Below, in pieces: positions 46,769 to 59,547 of a stretch of 64,000 bases of DNA. Numbering within the stretch: the first letter of the stretch is position 1; each line of letters begins with the position of its first letter. Under the pieces are notes generated by a model. It was not told the origin of the DNA, did not search any database, and worked only from the letters and a program-made list of their open reading frames with translations. Origin of the DNA: Narthecium ossifragum (lineage: Eukaryota; Streptophyta; Magnoliopsida; Dioscoreales; Nartheciaceae); assembly GCA_963920575.1 (NCBI GenBank), contig OY986967.1, positions 4,724,166 through 4,788,165 of the forward strand, written 5' to 3'. A program made the position numbers and the translations under genes.

Positions 46769-48979
46769 TTAATCAGTATAAGTTGGTTCCTCAAGGTCCA
46801 ATTTTTCCAACTTTTCTGTTGGAACACCTTCATAGAAAGGTTTAAGTCGATGGCCATTCACCGTAAACATTTTGGAAGTGGCTAAACTTTGAATTTCAAC
46901 TGCACCATGAGAAAAAATATTAGTAACAATAAAAGGTCCAATCCAACGAGAACGCAACTTACCTGGAAACAAACGTAAGCGTGATTGGTAAAGGAGAACT
47001 TTTTGACCAACTTTAAACTCCTTTCTAGAGATCATCTTATCATGAAAAGCTTTTGTCTTTTCCTTGTAAATCCTAGCGCTCTCATAGGCATCATTGCGAA
47101 TTTCCTCTAATTCTTGCAGTTGCAACTTCCTGTGTTCTCCACTCTCATCCATGTTCATATTAAAGCTCTTGATAGCCCAATAAGCTTTATGTTCTAACTC
47201 AACTGGAAGGTGACATGGTTTCCCAAATACTAAGCGATAAGGTGACATACCGATGGGTGTCTTATATGCAGTCCTATATGCCCACAACGCATCATCCAAA
47301 CGCAAACTCCAATCTTTTCTATTTGGATTTACCGTCTTTTCAATGATGGACTTGATCTCTCGATTTGACACTTCCGCTTGTCCACTCGTTTGTGGATGAT
47401 AGGCGGTTGATACCTTATGAGTCACATGGTACTTCCGTAGTAACGCCTCAACAGTCCGATTGCAAAAGTGAGTGCCTCGATCACTTATTAGAGCTCGTGG
47501 AATTCCAAACCTAGATAATATGTTAGACTTGATAAAATCTGCAACAATTTTAGAATCATCAGTCATGGTAGCTTTAGCTTCTACCCATTTCGAAACATAA
47601 TCAACAGCAAGTAGAATATAAACATAACCAAAAGATATAGGGAACGGACCCATGAAATCGATGCCCCAAACATCGAAAATTTCACAAAATAATATGGGGG
47701 TTTGTGGCATCTCATTCCTTTGGGATATATTACCTGTCTTTTGACAATTCTCGCATGACTTACAAAGAGAGTATGAATCTCGAAATAAAGAAGGCCAATA
47801 GAAACCACATTCTAACACTTTTCTTGCCGTTCTCTTAACTCCAAAGTGACCTCCCCAAGCATAAGAATGACAAAAAGTGAGTATAGAAATAATTTCATTT
47901 TCAGGAACACACCTTCTTATTACTTGATCTGCACCATGCTTCCATAAATATGGGTCATCCCACACATAGTATTTAGCATCACTTTTGATCTTATCTCTTT
48001 GAGCCTTAGACAAATCAGAAGGTAACATATTAGTAACCAAATAATTCACAATATTTACATACCAAGGTAATGTCACAGTTGCAGAGAATAATTGTTCATC
48101 AGGGAATGTTTCCTGCAGACGCAGTTCATCCTCCACATGAACTAATCGACTCAGATGATCTGCAACTCGATTTTCTGTTCCTCTTTTGTCTTTTATCTCC
48201 AAATCAAATTCACTCAAGAGAAGTATCCATCGTATTAATCTCGGCTTTGCCTCCTTCTTCGTCATTAAATAACGAAGGGCTGCATGATCAGAGTAAACAA
48301 TGACTTTAGTACCAAGTAAATAAGAACGAAATTTTTCTAAAGCAAACACAATAGTTAAAAGTTCTTTTTCAGTTGTAGAATAACTTCTCTGGGCATCATC
48401 CAAAGTCTTGGAAACATAGTAGATTGCATGAGAAGCTCTTCCAATCTTTTGACCCAAAACCGCGCCTACTGCATAATCACTTGCATCACACATTATCTAG
48501 AAAGGAACGCTCCAGTCTGGGGGCTGAATAACTGGGGTTGAAGTCAATAATTCTTTCAGTTTATCAAATGCCACTTTGCATGCCTCATCGAACTCAAAAA
48601 CCTTGTCTTTTTGTAACAACGTGCATAGCGGTAATGCTATTTTGGAGAAGTCCTTGATGAATCTTCGGTAAAAACCTGCATGTCCAAGAAAAGAACGAAC
48701 TTCCCGCACACTAGTGGGATAAGGTAAAGATTGAATGACATCAACTTTAGCTTTATCAACCTCAATTCCTTTAGATGAAACAACATGATCCAAAACTATA
48801 CCTTGTTCAACCATGAAATGAAATTTCTCAGAATTTAATACAAGGCTAGTTTCTATGCATCTTTGAAGAACAAGTGTAAAGTTATGTAAACAATTATCAA
48901 AGGAGTTTCCATAAACTGTGAAATCATCCATAAAAACCTCTATGATCTGTTCAATATAATCTGAGAATATACTAACCAT
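46769..48979 (-). pseudogene. Athila pol: end of reverse transcriptase, RNase H, integrase
   Basis: One frame with a single nonsense codon, TAG (plus-strand complement at 48494-48499 region), between VPF and [11 protein letters not shown]. Reverse transcriptase end: EVFMDDFTVYG (catalytic DD) and FLGHAGFYRRFIKDFS. RNase [24 protein letters not shown]. Integrase: zinc finger with [10 protein letters not shown] and CKSCENCQ, then [16 protein letters not shown] and [10 protein letters not shown] supplying D, D, E. The upstream half of the reverse transcriptase is at 58602-59547; the gap is exactly the nested chromovirus plus its CCATA duplication. The 574-residue RNase H-integrase part is intact. 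Confidence 0.9.
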
Positions 48980-48980
48980 A

Positions 48981-51282
48981 TGTCGCGCCCCGACCCACGT
49001 AGGCCCAACCGGGCCGGGCGACGCGAACCGGAACCTAACCTACTGCGGAAATTTTGGCGAGGTTTCCCTCTAATCGTAGTGGTTAACCTAACAAGTCATA
49101 GTCATCCTGTATTAAGTACAATTACAAATCTCGAACAACGGAACTGAAATAGATATAAACCTCAAAACAGGGAAATTATACATTTATCGCCCCGTAGGAG
49201 ACTATCTAATACAAAAAGGGTAAAACAGATGTAATCGCCACCTCTCAAACACCGCCAGACGCCGCCACGTTACCAAACACCTGCCCGGTAGGGGCGACCG
49301 AAGAAGAGCTCACGCCAGCACCTGCAAAACGCAGCCCGGGTAGGAGTGAGCACTAAGCTCAGCAGGGACACTACACTACGACACTCATAAGGAAGGGAAC
49401 ACAACAGTGTCGCCCCCAAGCTAAGCCTAGGTGTATCACAGGGGTCCCATAACCCCACCGGATACCCCTGAGTGCCCCAGTCGTGGTCTTCCAGCGAACT
49501 GGTCACACATTGGGTCACACTCAGTCAGACAGGAAACGGCACTGCCAACTCACGACAGGATCCTGGGCACTGTCGGCGGGTAGCACCGCTGGGTAGTCAC
49601 ACCTGCCACCCAAGAGTTCTAGAAGGATTGGGTACCGGCTACACCACGACTTGACTCGAGACCGACACGACCTCTAAACATCAAACACAACAGTATTCAA
49701 GTCCAACTAACCCTATCATCGAAAAGACTGAATACTACAAATTGAGTCCTGGACCAAGCTACCCGCACGGTCCTAAGAGATAGATCCGGGCTACCCGGAA
49801 GCCCCGGATCGGCAACGGCCTAAACAGATGCAACTAGTGCACAACACAATGCATGCTATGAACATGCGCAGAATAGATACATGTAAGCATGCAGCAGGAT
49901 GTGATGATAATACAAGGTATGGGAACGGCACCCTGCCGGCCTGGGGTGGTGAGCGATTATTTAGGGTCTAGGGACTGCTGCAGCGGTAACACCACCAACT
50001 GCCAGCAGTCCACCACAACACCTGCACCGGGAAACAACCCCGCAAACAACAGCTTACAAATATAGCAGGTGAAAGCCCTCGGCGCACGCTGGCATGCAAG
50101 GCTATGGAAAGCTGAAGGGCTACCCGCCCATTTATTCTACACAATCCCAGGAGTCATCACTCCCCTGGTTCACCACTGCCCTATTATAGGGCTAACATGC
50201 TTAATCGTATATACAAGGTATAAAGCGATAAGTAAAACCGGCATACCAAGCCCCGCGGGCAAAAGCCATGAAAACCCTCTCTGCTACTAAAGGATCGATC
50301 CTCACTAAGGGAAGGATCGATCATTTATGTAACAGTGAGCTTCCCTCGCTGTCGAGGCAAGGAAGATCGATCCTTCCTCCCAGGAAGATCGATCTTTCTT
50401 AAGACAGAGGGCACCCTTCGCGTCACACCAAGAATGATCGATTCTTCCTTCCAGGAAGATCGATCTTCTTCGCGACGAAGGGTAACCATGCCACCCAAGC
50501 ATCAGGATCGATCTTTTTTACCAGCAAAGATCGATCCTTCATCGTGCGGGGCATGACCAACCCAGAAGGATCGATCCTTCCTCAAGAAGGATCAATCCCG
50601 ATGGGTTCTCCGGTGTGCTTCCGGCGAGGAATACCGCCGGAGGACACATCCAAACAAGACAAAACTCTGGGTTCTGGTAGATCTAGACCCCACGAGTCCA
50701 AAGCCGGTAAAATCACTGAAAACCAACAACTATATAATCAGATCTAAGCAAAAGAAGACAAATCAAAACGGAAAACTCAAAACCCCGAAGAGAGATGTCG
50801 GTAGGATCCCTACCGGAGCAAGAGCAGCTTAGATCCAAGCAGCTAGGCCTTGGATCGTCCTCAAACGCCTTCAAAAATCCCAAGATCTGAGCTCAAATCG
50901 CCGGATTTCAAAAGGGATTCAAGGAAGAAAGTCTCGTCTGCTTTATAGGCAAACGAACCGACTTATAAAGGATCAATCCTTCCCCAAGGGAGGATCGATC
51001 ACTTCATGACGATCACACTTGACTTTCTGGCACGAAGAGGATCGATCTCTTAGCCTCAGAGGATTGATCCTTTTTGTGCTGAAAGCTAAACTTAGGCAAG
51101 AACTCAAGCCTAAGTCCGGATCGTCCGATCCTGGGTCCCACTAACCATTCTAAGAAACATTACCACAAACAAGGTCAGTGTGTGTACAAGCGCGAGTGTG
51201 GAACTAGCAGACAAGGTGCAATTTACCAAATTGCCCTTGCGGCCCACAGCAAGCCGCAGGAGGAGAGGGACGGGTCCTCACA
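48981..51282 (-). repeat. Chromovirus 3' LTR (2,302 bp)
   Basis: Nearly identical to 56295-58601. Preceded in minus orientation by the purine-rich CTTTAAGGGTAATAGGA tract (51299-51283). Carries GATCGATC pairs at 50293-50597 and 50971-51069. Confidence 0.95.
50293..51069. promoter_or_regulatory. GATCGATC pair array, 3' LTR copy
   Basis: Pairs start at 50293/50315, 50365/50387, 50436/50458, 50506/50529, 50569/50590, 50971/50993 and 51040/51062: spacing 22, 22, 22, 23, 21, 22, 22. A few sites carry single changes (GATCAATC at 50590 and 50971, GATTGATC at 51062). Spacing between pairs is irregular, spacing within pairs is not. Confidence 0.85.
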
Positions 51283-51356
51283 TCCTATTACCCTTAAAGG
51301 AAATCTCGTCCCGAGATTCGATAAAGGTAGGGCTCGGAACAACAGGAAAAAAAACA

Positions 51357-54300
51357 CTACACTAGTAGAGGACAAAAGGTACCTCGAGAAGGAAACAAGT
51401 GCGGATACTCCTGCCGCATGCGTGCCTCGCGCTCCCAAGTCATCTCCTCGACGCCTCTGTGCCTCCACAGTACCTTGACCAAGGGAATCGTCTTGCCCCG
51501 CAAGACCTGATCCCTCTGGTCAAGTACGCAAACTGGCTGCTCAACAAAAGTCGCGTCTGCCTCAAGCTCAATGTCATCCACTCTGACGACATGAGACGGG
51601 TCTGGGTGATACTTCCTCAGCATCGACACGTGGAAAGTCGGGTGCACAGCTGACATGTGCTGAGGAAGATCAAGCCGGTAAGCTACCTCGCCGACCCTCT
51701 CTAGGATCTCGAACGGCCCGACGAACCTCGGGGCCAACTTGCCCCTGCTGCCGAACCTGACAGACCCTCTGTACAGTGCTGCCCGCAGAAACACACTGTC
51801 GCCAACTGCGAACTCAAGCGGTCGTCGCCTATGATCTGCATAGCTCTTCTGCCGACTCTGAGCCGTCAGAAGCCTCTGCCTGATCTGTACTAACCTCTCT
51901 GACGACCTCCTGACGATGTCTGAACCGGTGAGTGAAGCCTCTCCAACCTCTGTCCAGCAAACTGGGGAACGACACGGCCTACCGTACAACGCCTCGAAAG
52001 GTGCTACTCCAAGACTGGACTGGTAGCTGTTGTTGTAGGTAAACTCCACCAAGGGAACGTGCTCCTCCCAGCCGCCTCCTGCGTCGAGGACATATGCTCG
52101 CAGCATGTCCTCCAAGATCTGGATCGTCCGCTCTGACTGCCCGTCGGTCTGCGGATGGAACGCCGTACTGAACGTCAGGAGTGTGCCGACAGCCTCCTGA
52201 AAGCCTCGCCAGATCTTGCTAGTGAACCTGGGGTCTCGGTCTGACATGATAGACACTGGCACCCCGTGTAGTCTAACTACCTCTCGGACGTACAAACCGG
52301 CCAACCTGTCTGATGTGTCTGACACCCGCATAGGCAGGAAGTGCGCCGATTTGGTCAATCGATCAACGATGACCCAAATCGCGTCATTCCCCCTAGGAGA
52401 CCTCGGTAGTCCGGTCACGAAGTCCATCGTGATGTGCTCCCACTTCCACTCAGCCAGTGGAAGCGGCTGTAGTAACCCCGGAGTCCGCTGGTGCTCTACC
52501 TTAACCTTCTGACAGGTAAGGCAGCGCGATACGAACTCCGTCACTGCCCTCTTCATCCCGCGCCACCAAAAATGTCGCCGAAGGTCCTGGTACATCTTGG
52601 TGCCGCCGGGATGAACTGCAAAGCGAGAGTGGTGGAACTCTCGTAGGACGTCGTCTCGAAGAACTGGATCTGCCGGAACCGCTACTCTGCCTCGGAACCG
52701 TAGCCCTCCGTCTGGCGATACTACCCAGTCTCCGTCTGTGCCCTCCGTGCCCGCTGAGGTGCGTAACTCCTCGAGCTCTGCGTCACTGAGCTGCGCCTCT
52801 AACACTCTAGCCAGTACTGCTGGCATGCTCTGCTCTGCGTAGAGGAAGCCGCTGGATCCCAGATCCTCGAACTCTAGCCCCAACTGGCCCGCTGTCTCGA
52901 GTGCCTGCCACTGCCGCGCTGACAACCCTGCAACTGCTGCTCTGGTGTCTCTCACCTGCCTGCTCAGTGTGTCGGCGACAACGTTTGCCTTACCAAGATG
53001 GTAATGCAACTCGAAGTCGTAGTCCTCCAGTAGCTCCATCCAGCGTCGCTGCCTCAGGTTGAGGTCACGTTGGGTGAAAACGTGCCTCAAACTCTTATGG
53101 TCCGAGAAGACTGAGAACTTCTCGCCATAGAGGTAGTGCCGCCAGGTCTTCAGAGCGAAGACCACTGCTGCTAGCTCCAAGTCGTGGGTCGGGTAGTTCC
53201 TCTCATGGTTCTTCAGCTGGCGAGAACCATAGGAAACTACGTGCCCCTCCTGCATAAGGACACACCCCAAACCCTCACCACTGGCGTCGCAGTAGACACT
53301 GTAACCAACACCTCGCTCGGGGACGATCAGCACCGATGCACTGGTCAACCTGGTCCTCAGCTGTACGAAGGCCTGCTCACAAGCATCATCCCACACGAAC
53401 GGGACGGCCTTCTGTGTCAGTCTGGTCAATGGTCCGGCGACTCTGGAGAAGTCCCGCACGAACCGTCTGTAGTAGCTCGCCAAGCCGAGAAAACTGCGGA
53501 CCTCGAACACTGTCCTCAGTCTCTGCCATTGCACCACTGCCTCGACCTTGGCGGGGTCGACTGAGATCCCTGCTGCCGACACCACGTGCCCAAGGAACCC
53601 CACCTGAGTAAGCCAGAACTCGCACTTGGAGGCCTTGGCAAAGAGCCGATGCCTCCGAAGTAACTGCAACACTGTCGCCAAGTGTCGCTCGTGCTCCGCC
53701 TCTGACCGGGAGTAGATAAGGATGTCGTCGACGAAAACCACCACGAACTCGTCTAGGAAAGGCCGGAAGATCCTCTGCATGAGATCCATGAACGCTGCTG
53801 GTGCGTTCGTCAGCCCAAACGGCATCACCACGAACTCGTACAGGCCGTACCGAGTCCGGAATGCCGTCTTCGGGATGTCGCAATCCCGAACCCTCAACTG
53901 GTGGTAGCCGGTGCGTAGGTTGATCTTTGAGAACACTGAAGATCCTCGAAGTTGGTCAAACAGGTCGTCGATCCGCGGCATCGGATACCTGTTCTTCACC
54001 GTCACCCTGTTGAGCCGCCTGTAGTCTATGCAAAGTCGAAGGGTACCATCCTTCTTCTTTGCGAACAACACTGGCGCCCCCCAGGGAGACATGCTGGGAC
54101 GGATGAAGCCTCTACTGGTCAGCTCATCTAACTGGGTCCTCAGCTCGCTCTGCTCTGCTGGTGCCATCCTGAAAGCCGGAAGAGAGATCGGTGCGGTACC
54201 TGGTACTAGGTCGATCTCGAAGTCGACCTCTCTGGACGGTGGAAGCCATGGCAACACCTCGGGGAACACGTCCGCAAAGTCGCACACGATCCTCGAAAAA

Positions 54301-55367
54301 CTGCACTGCTGCTGCACTCCGTCAGAACCGGACAGGGACAGGCTGGCCAACAAGGCTGACAGCTCGCTGCCACGCCTTCCTACACCACAAGCAAAGGAAT
54401 CGGTGGAGAACCGATCCCCCAACAACACGAACCGTGTCCCGTCGGGTGTCCAAGCAACCACCCTCCGGCGACCACAGTCGATGACGGCCCGGTATGCTGC
54501 CAACCAGTCCATACCGAGTATCACGTCGAAGCCGGTCATGTCTAGCACCCGCAGGTCTAGACAGACCCGGAGGCCTCCAACCTCCAAGGAACAAGATCGG
54601 TAGACCCGGTCCACCTTGACCGTCCCGCCGATCGGTGAGTCTACAGACTGTGCCACCTCTAGCTGACTCGTCTCTAATCCTAGCGATGCCACACCCATGC
54701 TAGCAATGTAGGAATGAGACACCCCAGAGTCTATCAGCACATCTACCAAAGAACTAGAAAGCTGAAAGATACCTCTGAGAACGGACGGCTCTGCTGAGGT
54801 CTGCTGGTACTGCTGAGGCTGGTGGTACTGCAACGGCTGCTGACACTGCAACGGCTGCTGGTACTGCAACGGCTGCTGGTACAGCGGTGGCGGCTGATAC
54901 AACTGCACGGTGTCCCGCTGCTCACGCACTGGGAGGGCGAACACCTGCCCTCGCCGGCCGCCTCCACCCCTGGGACGCCCCGGTCCCGCCCCTGATCCGT
55001 GCCCGCCACTGCTCCCCTGCCAAGCACCGGACCCTCCGCCTCTACTGCCCAGCGGCACAGCGCCTCGCGCTCCTCGCTGGGGACAGTCTCTACGGAAGTG
55101 CCCTAGCTGCCCGCAGAGAAAACACGGGCCGGACGCGCCATCAGACGACTGACCCTGGCTCCCCCCTGACGAAGCCTGCTCAGATGGCCCGGCTACCAGT
55201 AAGTACGGGGCTGTCGGACTCGGTAGTGACTGCTGGTACTGCTGTGTACGCGGCGGCTGCGGCTGAAAAGGTCGCTGGCGCCGCTGCTGCCCTCTGCCGA
55301 CCCCTGCCCTGGGGTCGCTGCTGTGTGATGGTGGGAGGTACCGGTGGAACTGCCCAGTACACGTCAT
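51357..55367 (-). CDS. Chromovirus pol polyprotein (knuckle, protease, RT, RNase H, integrase, chromodomain), 1,336 codons open
   Basis: Domains in order: zinc knuckle [14 protein letters not shown] (about residue 81), a Gln-rich spacer, protease with [11 protein letters not shown] (catalytic D-S-G, about 212), reverse transcriptase [19 protein letters not shown]...FVDDILIYS (about 500-580), RNase [11 protein letters not shown], integrase with the HHCC finger (CLTCQKVK) and the D, D, E segments [16 protein letters not shown] and SERTIQ, then a C-terminal chromodomain ([19 protein letters not shown]). Chromodomains steer these elements to marked chromatin. The first 40 or so residues are likely not the native start: normally this frame continues from gag, and here it is shifted relative to it near 55270-55330. 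The coding sequence is strikingly GC-rich compared with the Athila pol around it. Confidence 0.93.
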   Translation of the reverse strand: MTCTGQFHRYLPPSHSSDPRAGVGRGQQRRQRPFQPQPPRTQQYQQSLPSPTAPYLLVAGPSEQASSGGSQGQSSDGASGPCFLCGQLGHFRRDCPQRGARGAVPLGSRGGGSGAWQGSSGGHGSGAGPGRPRGGGGRRGQVFALPVREQRDTVQLYQPPPLYQQPLQYQQPLQCQQPLQYHQPQQYQQTSAEPSVLRGIFQLSSSLVDVLIDSGVSHSYIASMGVASLGLETSQLEVAQSVDSPIGGTVKVDRVYRSCSLEVGGLRVCLDLRVLDMTGFDVILGMDWLAAYRAVIDCGRRRVVAWTPDGTRFVLLGDRFSTDSFACGVGRRGSELSALLASLSLSGSDGVQQQCSFSRIVCDFADVFPEVLPWLPPSREVDFEIDLVPGTAPISLPAFRMAPAEQSELRTQLDELTSRGFIRPSMSPWGAPVLFAKKKDGTLRLCIDYRRLNRVTVKNRYPMPRIDDLFDQLRGSSVFSKINLRTGYHQLRVRDCDIPKTAFRTRYGLYEFVVMPFGLTNAPAAFMDLMQRIFRPFLDEFVVVFVDDILIYSRSEAEHERHLATVLQLLRRHRLFAKASKCEFWLTQVGFLGHVVSAAGISVDPAKVEAVVQWQRLRTVFEVRSFLGLASYYRRFVRDFSRVAGPLTRLTQKAVPFVWDDACEQAFVQLRTRLTSASVLIVPERGVGYSVYCDASGEGLGCVLMQEGHVVSYGSRQLKNHERNYPTHDLELAAVVFALKTWRHYLYGEKFSVFSDHKSLRHVFTQRDLNLRQRRWMELLEDYDFELHYHLGKANVVADTLSRQVRDTRAAVAGLSARQWQALETAGQLGLEFEDLGSSGFLYAEQSMPAVLARVLEAQLSDAELEELRTSAGTEGTDGDWVVSPDGGLRFRGRVAVPADPVLRDDVLREFHHSRFAVHPGGTKMYQDLRRHFWWRGMKRAVTEFVSRCLTCQKVKVEHQRTPGLLQPLPLAEWKWEHITMDFVTGLPRSPRGNDAIWVIVDRLTKSAHFLPMRVSDTSDRLAGLYVREVVRLHGVPVSIMSDRDPRFTSKIWRGFQEAVGTLLTFSTAFHPQTDGQSERTIQILEDMLRAYVLDAGGGWEEHVPLVEFTYNNSYQSSLGVAPFEALYGRPCRSPVCWTEVGEASLTGSDIVRRSSERLVQIRQRLLTAQSRQKSYADHRRRPLEFAVGDSVFLRAALYRGSVRFGSRGKLAPRFVGPFEILERVGEVAYRLDLPQHMSAVHPTFHVSMLRKYHPDPSHVVRVDDIELEADATFVEQPVCVLDQRDQVLRGKTIPLVKVLWRHRGVEEMTWEREARMRQEYPHLFPSRGTFCPLLV

Positions 55368-56094
55368 CCCGCAACTGCGCCTCTACTGATAAGGCGCAGT
55401 TCAGGATCGCCAGGTACGTCTGGAAGCAGTGTGAGCTGGTCTGCCGCCGGATCTCTGGCCTGAGTCCCCACTCAAACTGCCGCACCCTGGCTACGGGGTC
55501 TGCTGCAACTGCCCCCGCAAAACGAACAAGCTGGGTAAACCTGGAGGCGTACTGCTGAACTGTACGAGTACCCTGCAGAAGGGACTGATACTCGCGGGTC
55601 AGGGCGTCACGTGCACTAGCTGGAAAGTGCACGTCAAGGAGCATCACCCTGAACTCCTCCCACAGTGGCAACTCTCCGCCACTAGTGTGCCGGACAGTGC
55701 GCCACCAGTCGCGAGCCTCGCCGTCAAGCTGGAACGCTGCAAGGGTGACCCGAACCCGGTCATCCTCGACAAAGAGAGCCTCAAGGACGCACGTGACTCC
55801 GTCAAGCCACTCGTCCGCTGCAGTCGGGTCTCAAGACCTACTACTGAACCTGGGAGGGTTCAGTCGCTGGAAAGCCATCGAGATAGCCACCGAGGCCTGT
55901 CCGCCGACAGGAACGGGGGCCTCCTCCTCGGTGAGGAAGACCTCCGCCTGCGCGACCGAAACCGTCGCTGGTGATGGTACAGTGCGTCTAGCCCGGACCA
56001 CCCTGACAGGGGCAACCCTGTCCGGTCGGGCGGGTCGACCGGGTCGTGCCCCACCCCGACCGGTAACAGAAGGCTGGCCACGAGCTCCCGTCAT
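55180..56094 (-). pseudogene. Chromovirus gag with one nonsense codon and a downstream frame change
   Basis: The likely start is ATG at 56094 (MTGARGQPSV), about 185 bp after the primer site. It reads through NPPRFSSRS to a TGA at 55831-55833 and resumes in the same frame as DPTAADEWLDG, DWWRTVRHTS, LPLWEEF and QYASRFTQLVRFAG, the retrotransposon gag (capsid) domain. The frame ends at 55180, whereas the zinc knuckle and pol lie in another frame. So a one-base shift separates capsid from knuckle near 55300. Neither lesion is shared with a functional arrangement of the family, as far as I know. Confidence 0.85.
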
Positions 56095-56280
56095 CTGCAC
56101 GATCACCAACAACAACGAGTTGCCACTCGTCAGAACGGCGAACAAACAGCATACTAATAAAGCGGAAGAGATACACATCACAAGGAGAGCATGCAAGGAT
56201 GTTCTAGACCTAGAACTATCCCAGTCCACGCTCAACTCAACCGAAACCTGATCCTAACACCATGGGATATACAGCCTACG

Positions 56281-56291
56281 CTCTGATACCA
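56281..56291 (-). other. Chromovirus primer-binding site
   Basis: Minus strand TGGTATCAGAG, initiator tRNA-Met type, 3 bp from the 5' LTR end at 56295. Confidence 0.9.
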
Positions 56292-56294
56292 AGT

Positions 56295-58601
56295 TGTCGC
56301 GCCCCGACCCGCGTAGGCCCAACCGGGCCGGGCGACGCGAACCGGAACCTAACCTACTGCGGAAATTTTGGCGAGGTTTCCCTCTAATCGTAGTGGTTAA
56401 CCTAACAAGTCATAGTCATCCTGTATTAAGTACAATTACAAATCTCGAACAACGGAACTGAAATAGATATAAACCTCAAAACAGGGAAATTATACATTTA
56501 TCGCTCCCGTAGGAGACTATCTAATAAAAAAAGGGTAAAACAGATGTGATCGCCACCTCTCAAGCACCGCCAGACGCCGCCACGTCACCAAACACCTGCC
56601 CGGTAGGGGCGACCGAAGAAGAGCTCACGCCAGCACCTGCAAAACGCAGCCCGGGTAGGAGTGAGCACTAAGCTCAGCAGGGACACTACACTACGACACT
56701 CACAAGGAAGGGAACACAACAATGTTGCCCCCAAGCTAAGCCTAGGTGTATCACAGGGGTCCCATAACCCCACCGGATACCCCTGAGTGCCCCAGTCGTG
56801 GTCTTCTAGCGAACTGGTCACACACTGGGTCACACTCAGTCAGACAGGAAACGGCACTGCCGCCAACTCACGACAGGATCCTGGGCACTGTCGGCGGGTA
56901 GCACCGCTGGGTAGTCACACCTGCCACCCAAGAGTTCTAGAAGGATTGGGTACCGGCTACACCACGACTTGATTCGAGACCGACACGACCTCTAAACATC
57001 AAACACAACAGTATTCAAGTCCAACTAACCCTATCATCGAAAAGACTGAATACTACAAATCGAGTGCTGGACCAAGCTACCCACACGGTCCTAAGAGATA
57101 GATCCGGGCTACCCGGAAGCCCCGGATCGGCAACGCCCTAAACAGATGCAACTAGTGCACAACACAATGCATGCTATGAACATGCGCAGAATAGATACAT
57201 GTAAGCATGCAGCAGGATGTGATGATATAAATACAAGGTCTGGGCACGGCACCTTGCCGGCCCGGGGTGGTGAGCGATTATTTAGGGTCTAGGGACTGCT
57301 GCAGCGGTAACACCACCAACTGCCAGCAGTCCACCACAACACCTGCACCGGGAAACAACCCCGCAAACAGCTTACAAATATAGCAGGTGAAAGCCCTCGG
57401 CGCACGCCGGCATGCAAGGCTATGGAAAGCTGAAGGGCTACCCGCCCATTTATTCTACACAATCCCAGGAGTCATCACTCCCCTGGTTCACCACTGCCCT
57501 ATTATAGGGCTAACATGCTTAATCGTATATACACGGTATAAAGCGATAAGTAAAACCGGCATACCAAGCCCCGCGGGCAAAAGCCATGAAAACCCTCTCT
57601 GCTACTAAAGGATCGATCCTCACTAAGGGAAGGATCGATCATTTATGTAATAGTGAGCTTCCCTCGCTGTTGAGGCAAGGAAGATCGATCCTTCCTCCCA
57701 GGAAGATCGATCTTTCTTAAGACAGAGGGCACCCTTCGCGTCACACCAAGAATGATCGATCCTTCCTTCCAGGAAGATCGATCTTCTTCGCGACGAAGGG
57801 TAACCATGCCACCCAAGCATCAGGATCGATCTTTTTTACCAGCAAAGATCGATCCTTCATCGTGCGGGGCATGACCAACCCAGAAGGATCGATCCTTCCT
57901 CAAGAAGGATCAATCCCGATGGGTTCTCCGGCGTGCTTCCGGCGAGGAATACCGCCGGAGGACACATCCAAACAAGACAAAACTCTGGGATCTGGTAGAT
58001 CTAGACCCCACGAGTCCAAAGCCGATAAAATCACTGAAAACCAACAACTATATAATCAGATCTAAGCAAAAGAAGACAAATCAAAACAGAAAACTCAAAA
58101 CCCCGAAGAGAGATGTCGGTAGGATCCCTACCGGAGCAAGAGCAGCTTAGATCCAAGCAGCTAGGCCTTGGATCGTCCTCAAACGCCTTCAAAAATCCCA
58201 AGATATGAGCTCAAATCGCCGGATTTCAAAAGGGATTCAAGGAAGAAAGTCTCGTCTGCTTTATAGGCAAACGAACCGACTTATGAAGGATCGATCCTTC
58301 CCCAAGGGAGGATCGATCACTTCATGACGATCACACTTGACTTTCTGGCACGAAGAGGATCGATCTCTTAGCCTCAGAGGATCGATCCTTTTTGTGCTGA
58401 AAGCTAAACTTAGGCAATAACTCAAGCCTAAGTCCGGATCTTCCGATCCCGGGTCCCACTAACCATTCTAAGCAAACATTATCACAAACAAGGTCAGTGT
58501 GTGTACAAGCGCGAGTGTGGAACTAGCCGACGAGGTGCAATTTACCAAATTGCCCTTGCGGCCCACAGCAAGCCACAGGAGGAGAGGGACGGGTCCTCAC
58601 A
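56295..58601 (-). repeat. Chromovirus 5' LTR (2,307 bp)
   Basis: Partner of 48981-51282. Ends at the CCATA duplication. Confidence 0.95.
57611..58387. promoter_or_regulatory. GATCGATC pair array, 5' LTR copy
   Basis: Same pairs as in the other LTR. Sites at 58289/58311 and 58358/58380 (22 bp each) are intact palindromes here, where the 3' LTR copy has GATCAATC and GATTGATC. Confidence 0.85.
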
Positions 58602-59547
58602 CCATACACCTTTGGAAAGTAGCTGGGGCGTTACAAAGGCCAAAGGGCATGCGACGATATGTAAAAGTTCCAAAGGGGCATGTGAACGTCGTCTTTTCCT
58701 GATCTTCAGGGGCAATTGCAATAAGAAAATACCCTGAATAAGCATCAAGAAAACAATAATAAGAATGACCAGCTAATCTTTCAAGCATCTGATCAATAAA
58801 AGGTAAAGGGAAGTGGTCCTTGCGGGTTATAGCATTTAATTTTCTGTAATCAATACAAACCCTCCACCCATTTTGCACACGGGTGGGAACTAACTCATCT
58901 TTGTGATTTCTCACCACGGTTATTCCTGTCTTTTTAGGAACCACTTGAACTAGACTAACCCAAGTGCTATCCGAAATAGGATAGATCACTCCAACTTCAA
59001 GAAGTTTGAGGATCTCCTTCTTTACAACATCCATCATGGGCGGGTTTAACCTTCTTTGTGGTTGGCGGGAAGGTTTCGCTCCCTCTTCAAGCAAGATACG
59101 ATGCATACATGTACTCGGGCTGATTCCCTTGATGTCTGCAATTGTCCAACCAATAGCTGTCCTATGCTTCTTAAGAACTTGCACAAGTTTTTCTTCCTGT
59201 GGTGCACTAAGGTTATTGGAGATAATCACTGGTAATACTCCTTCATCTCCAAGAAAAGCATATTTAAGATGATTAGGAAGAGGTTTCAGATCTGGAATAG
59301 GTGCTTGCAATTCAGAAGGTAATGATTTCTCATTAGATACATGTAATGAACTAGAAGAATCGTTACCTGATTGCTGAATTATCGAAAAATCATTCAGTGT
59401 TGCAACAGTTTCCTGCAAATTAATACTCAAACATAGCTCCTCATTTTCTTCCTCCAGAGATTTACTAATAGCCACTTTCAATTCATCTTTATCACTAAGT
59501 TCAAAAACTTCCTGTGATAAATAATCAATCACATCAATTGAATACAC
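58602..59547 (-). pseudogene. Athila pol: linker and N-terminal half of reverse transcriptase
   Basis: Open frame of about 315 codons leading into LKYAFLGDEGVLPVII, GWTIADIKGISPS, RRLNPPMMDVVKKEI, WRVCIDYRKLNAITRKDHF and CPFGTFTYRRMPFGLCNAPAT. It then stops at the chromovirus insertion. One change in the conserved active region is visible: DAYSGYFLIAIAPED where the family usually has GYNQI. Together with 48979-46769 it forms an almost complete pol without protease. Protease and gag are missing upstream. Confidence 0.88.

Larger units (their letters stand above)
48981..58601 (-). mobile_element. Tekay/Del-type chromovirus (Ty3/gypsy), 9.6 kb, complete, recent
   Basis: LTRs 56295-58601 (5') and 48981-51282 (3') begin TGTGAGGACCCG and end GGGGCGCGACA in minus orientation. 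Target duplication CCATA at 48976-48980 and 58602-58606 is perfect and lies in the reverse transcriptase gene of the Athila element. Primer site for initiator tRNA-Met at 56281-56291. Gag-pol with C-terminal chromodomain identifies the chromovirus branch. The two LTRs differ at few positions, so this is the youngest insertion in the right-hand nest. Coding is nearly intact: one gag nonsense codon and one frame change. Confidence 0.95.

Noticed and set aside
53184..55558. Long plus-strand open frames across the chromovirus
   Set aside because: They are antisense shadows of the GC-rich gag-pol; the minus strand carries all conserved domains.
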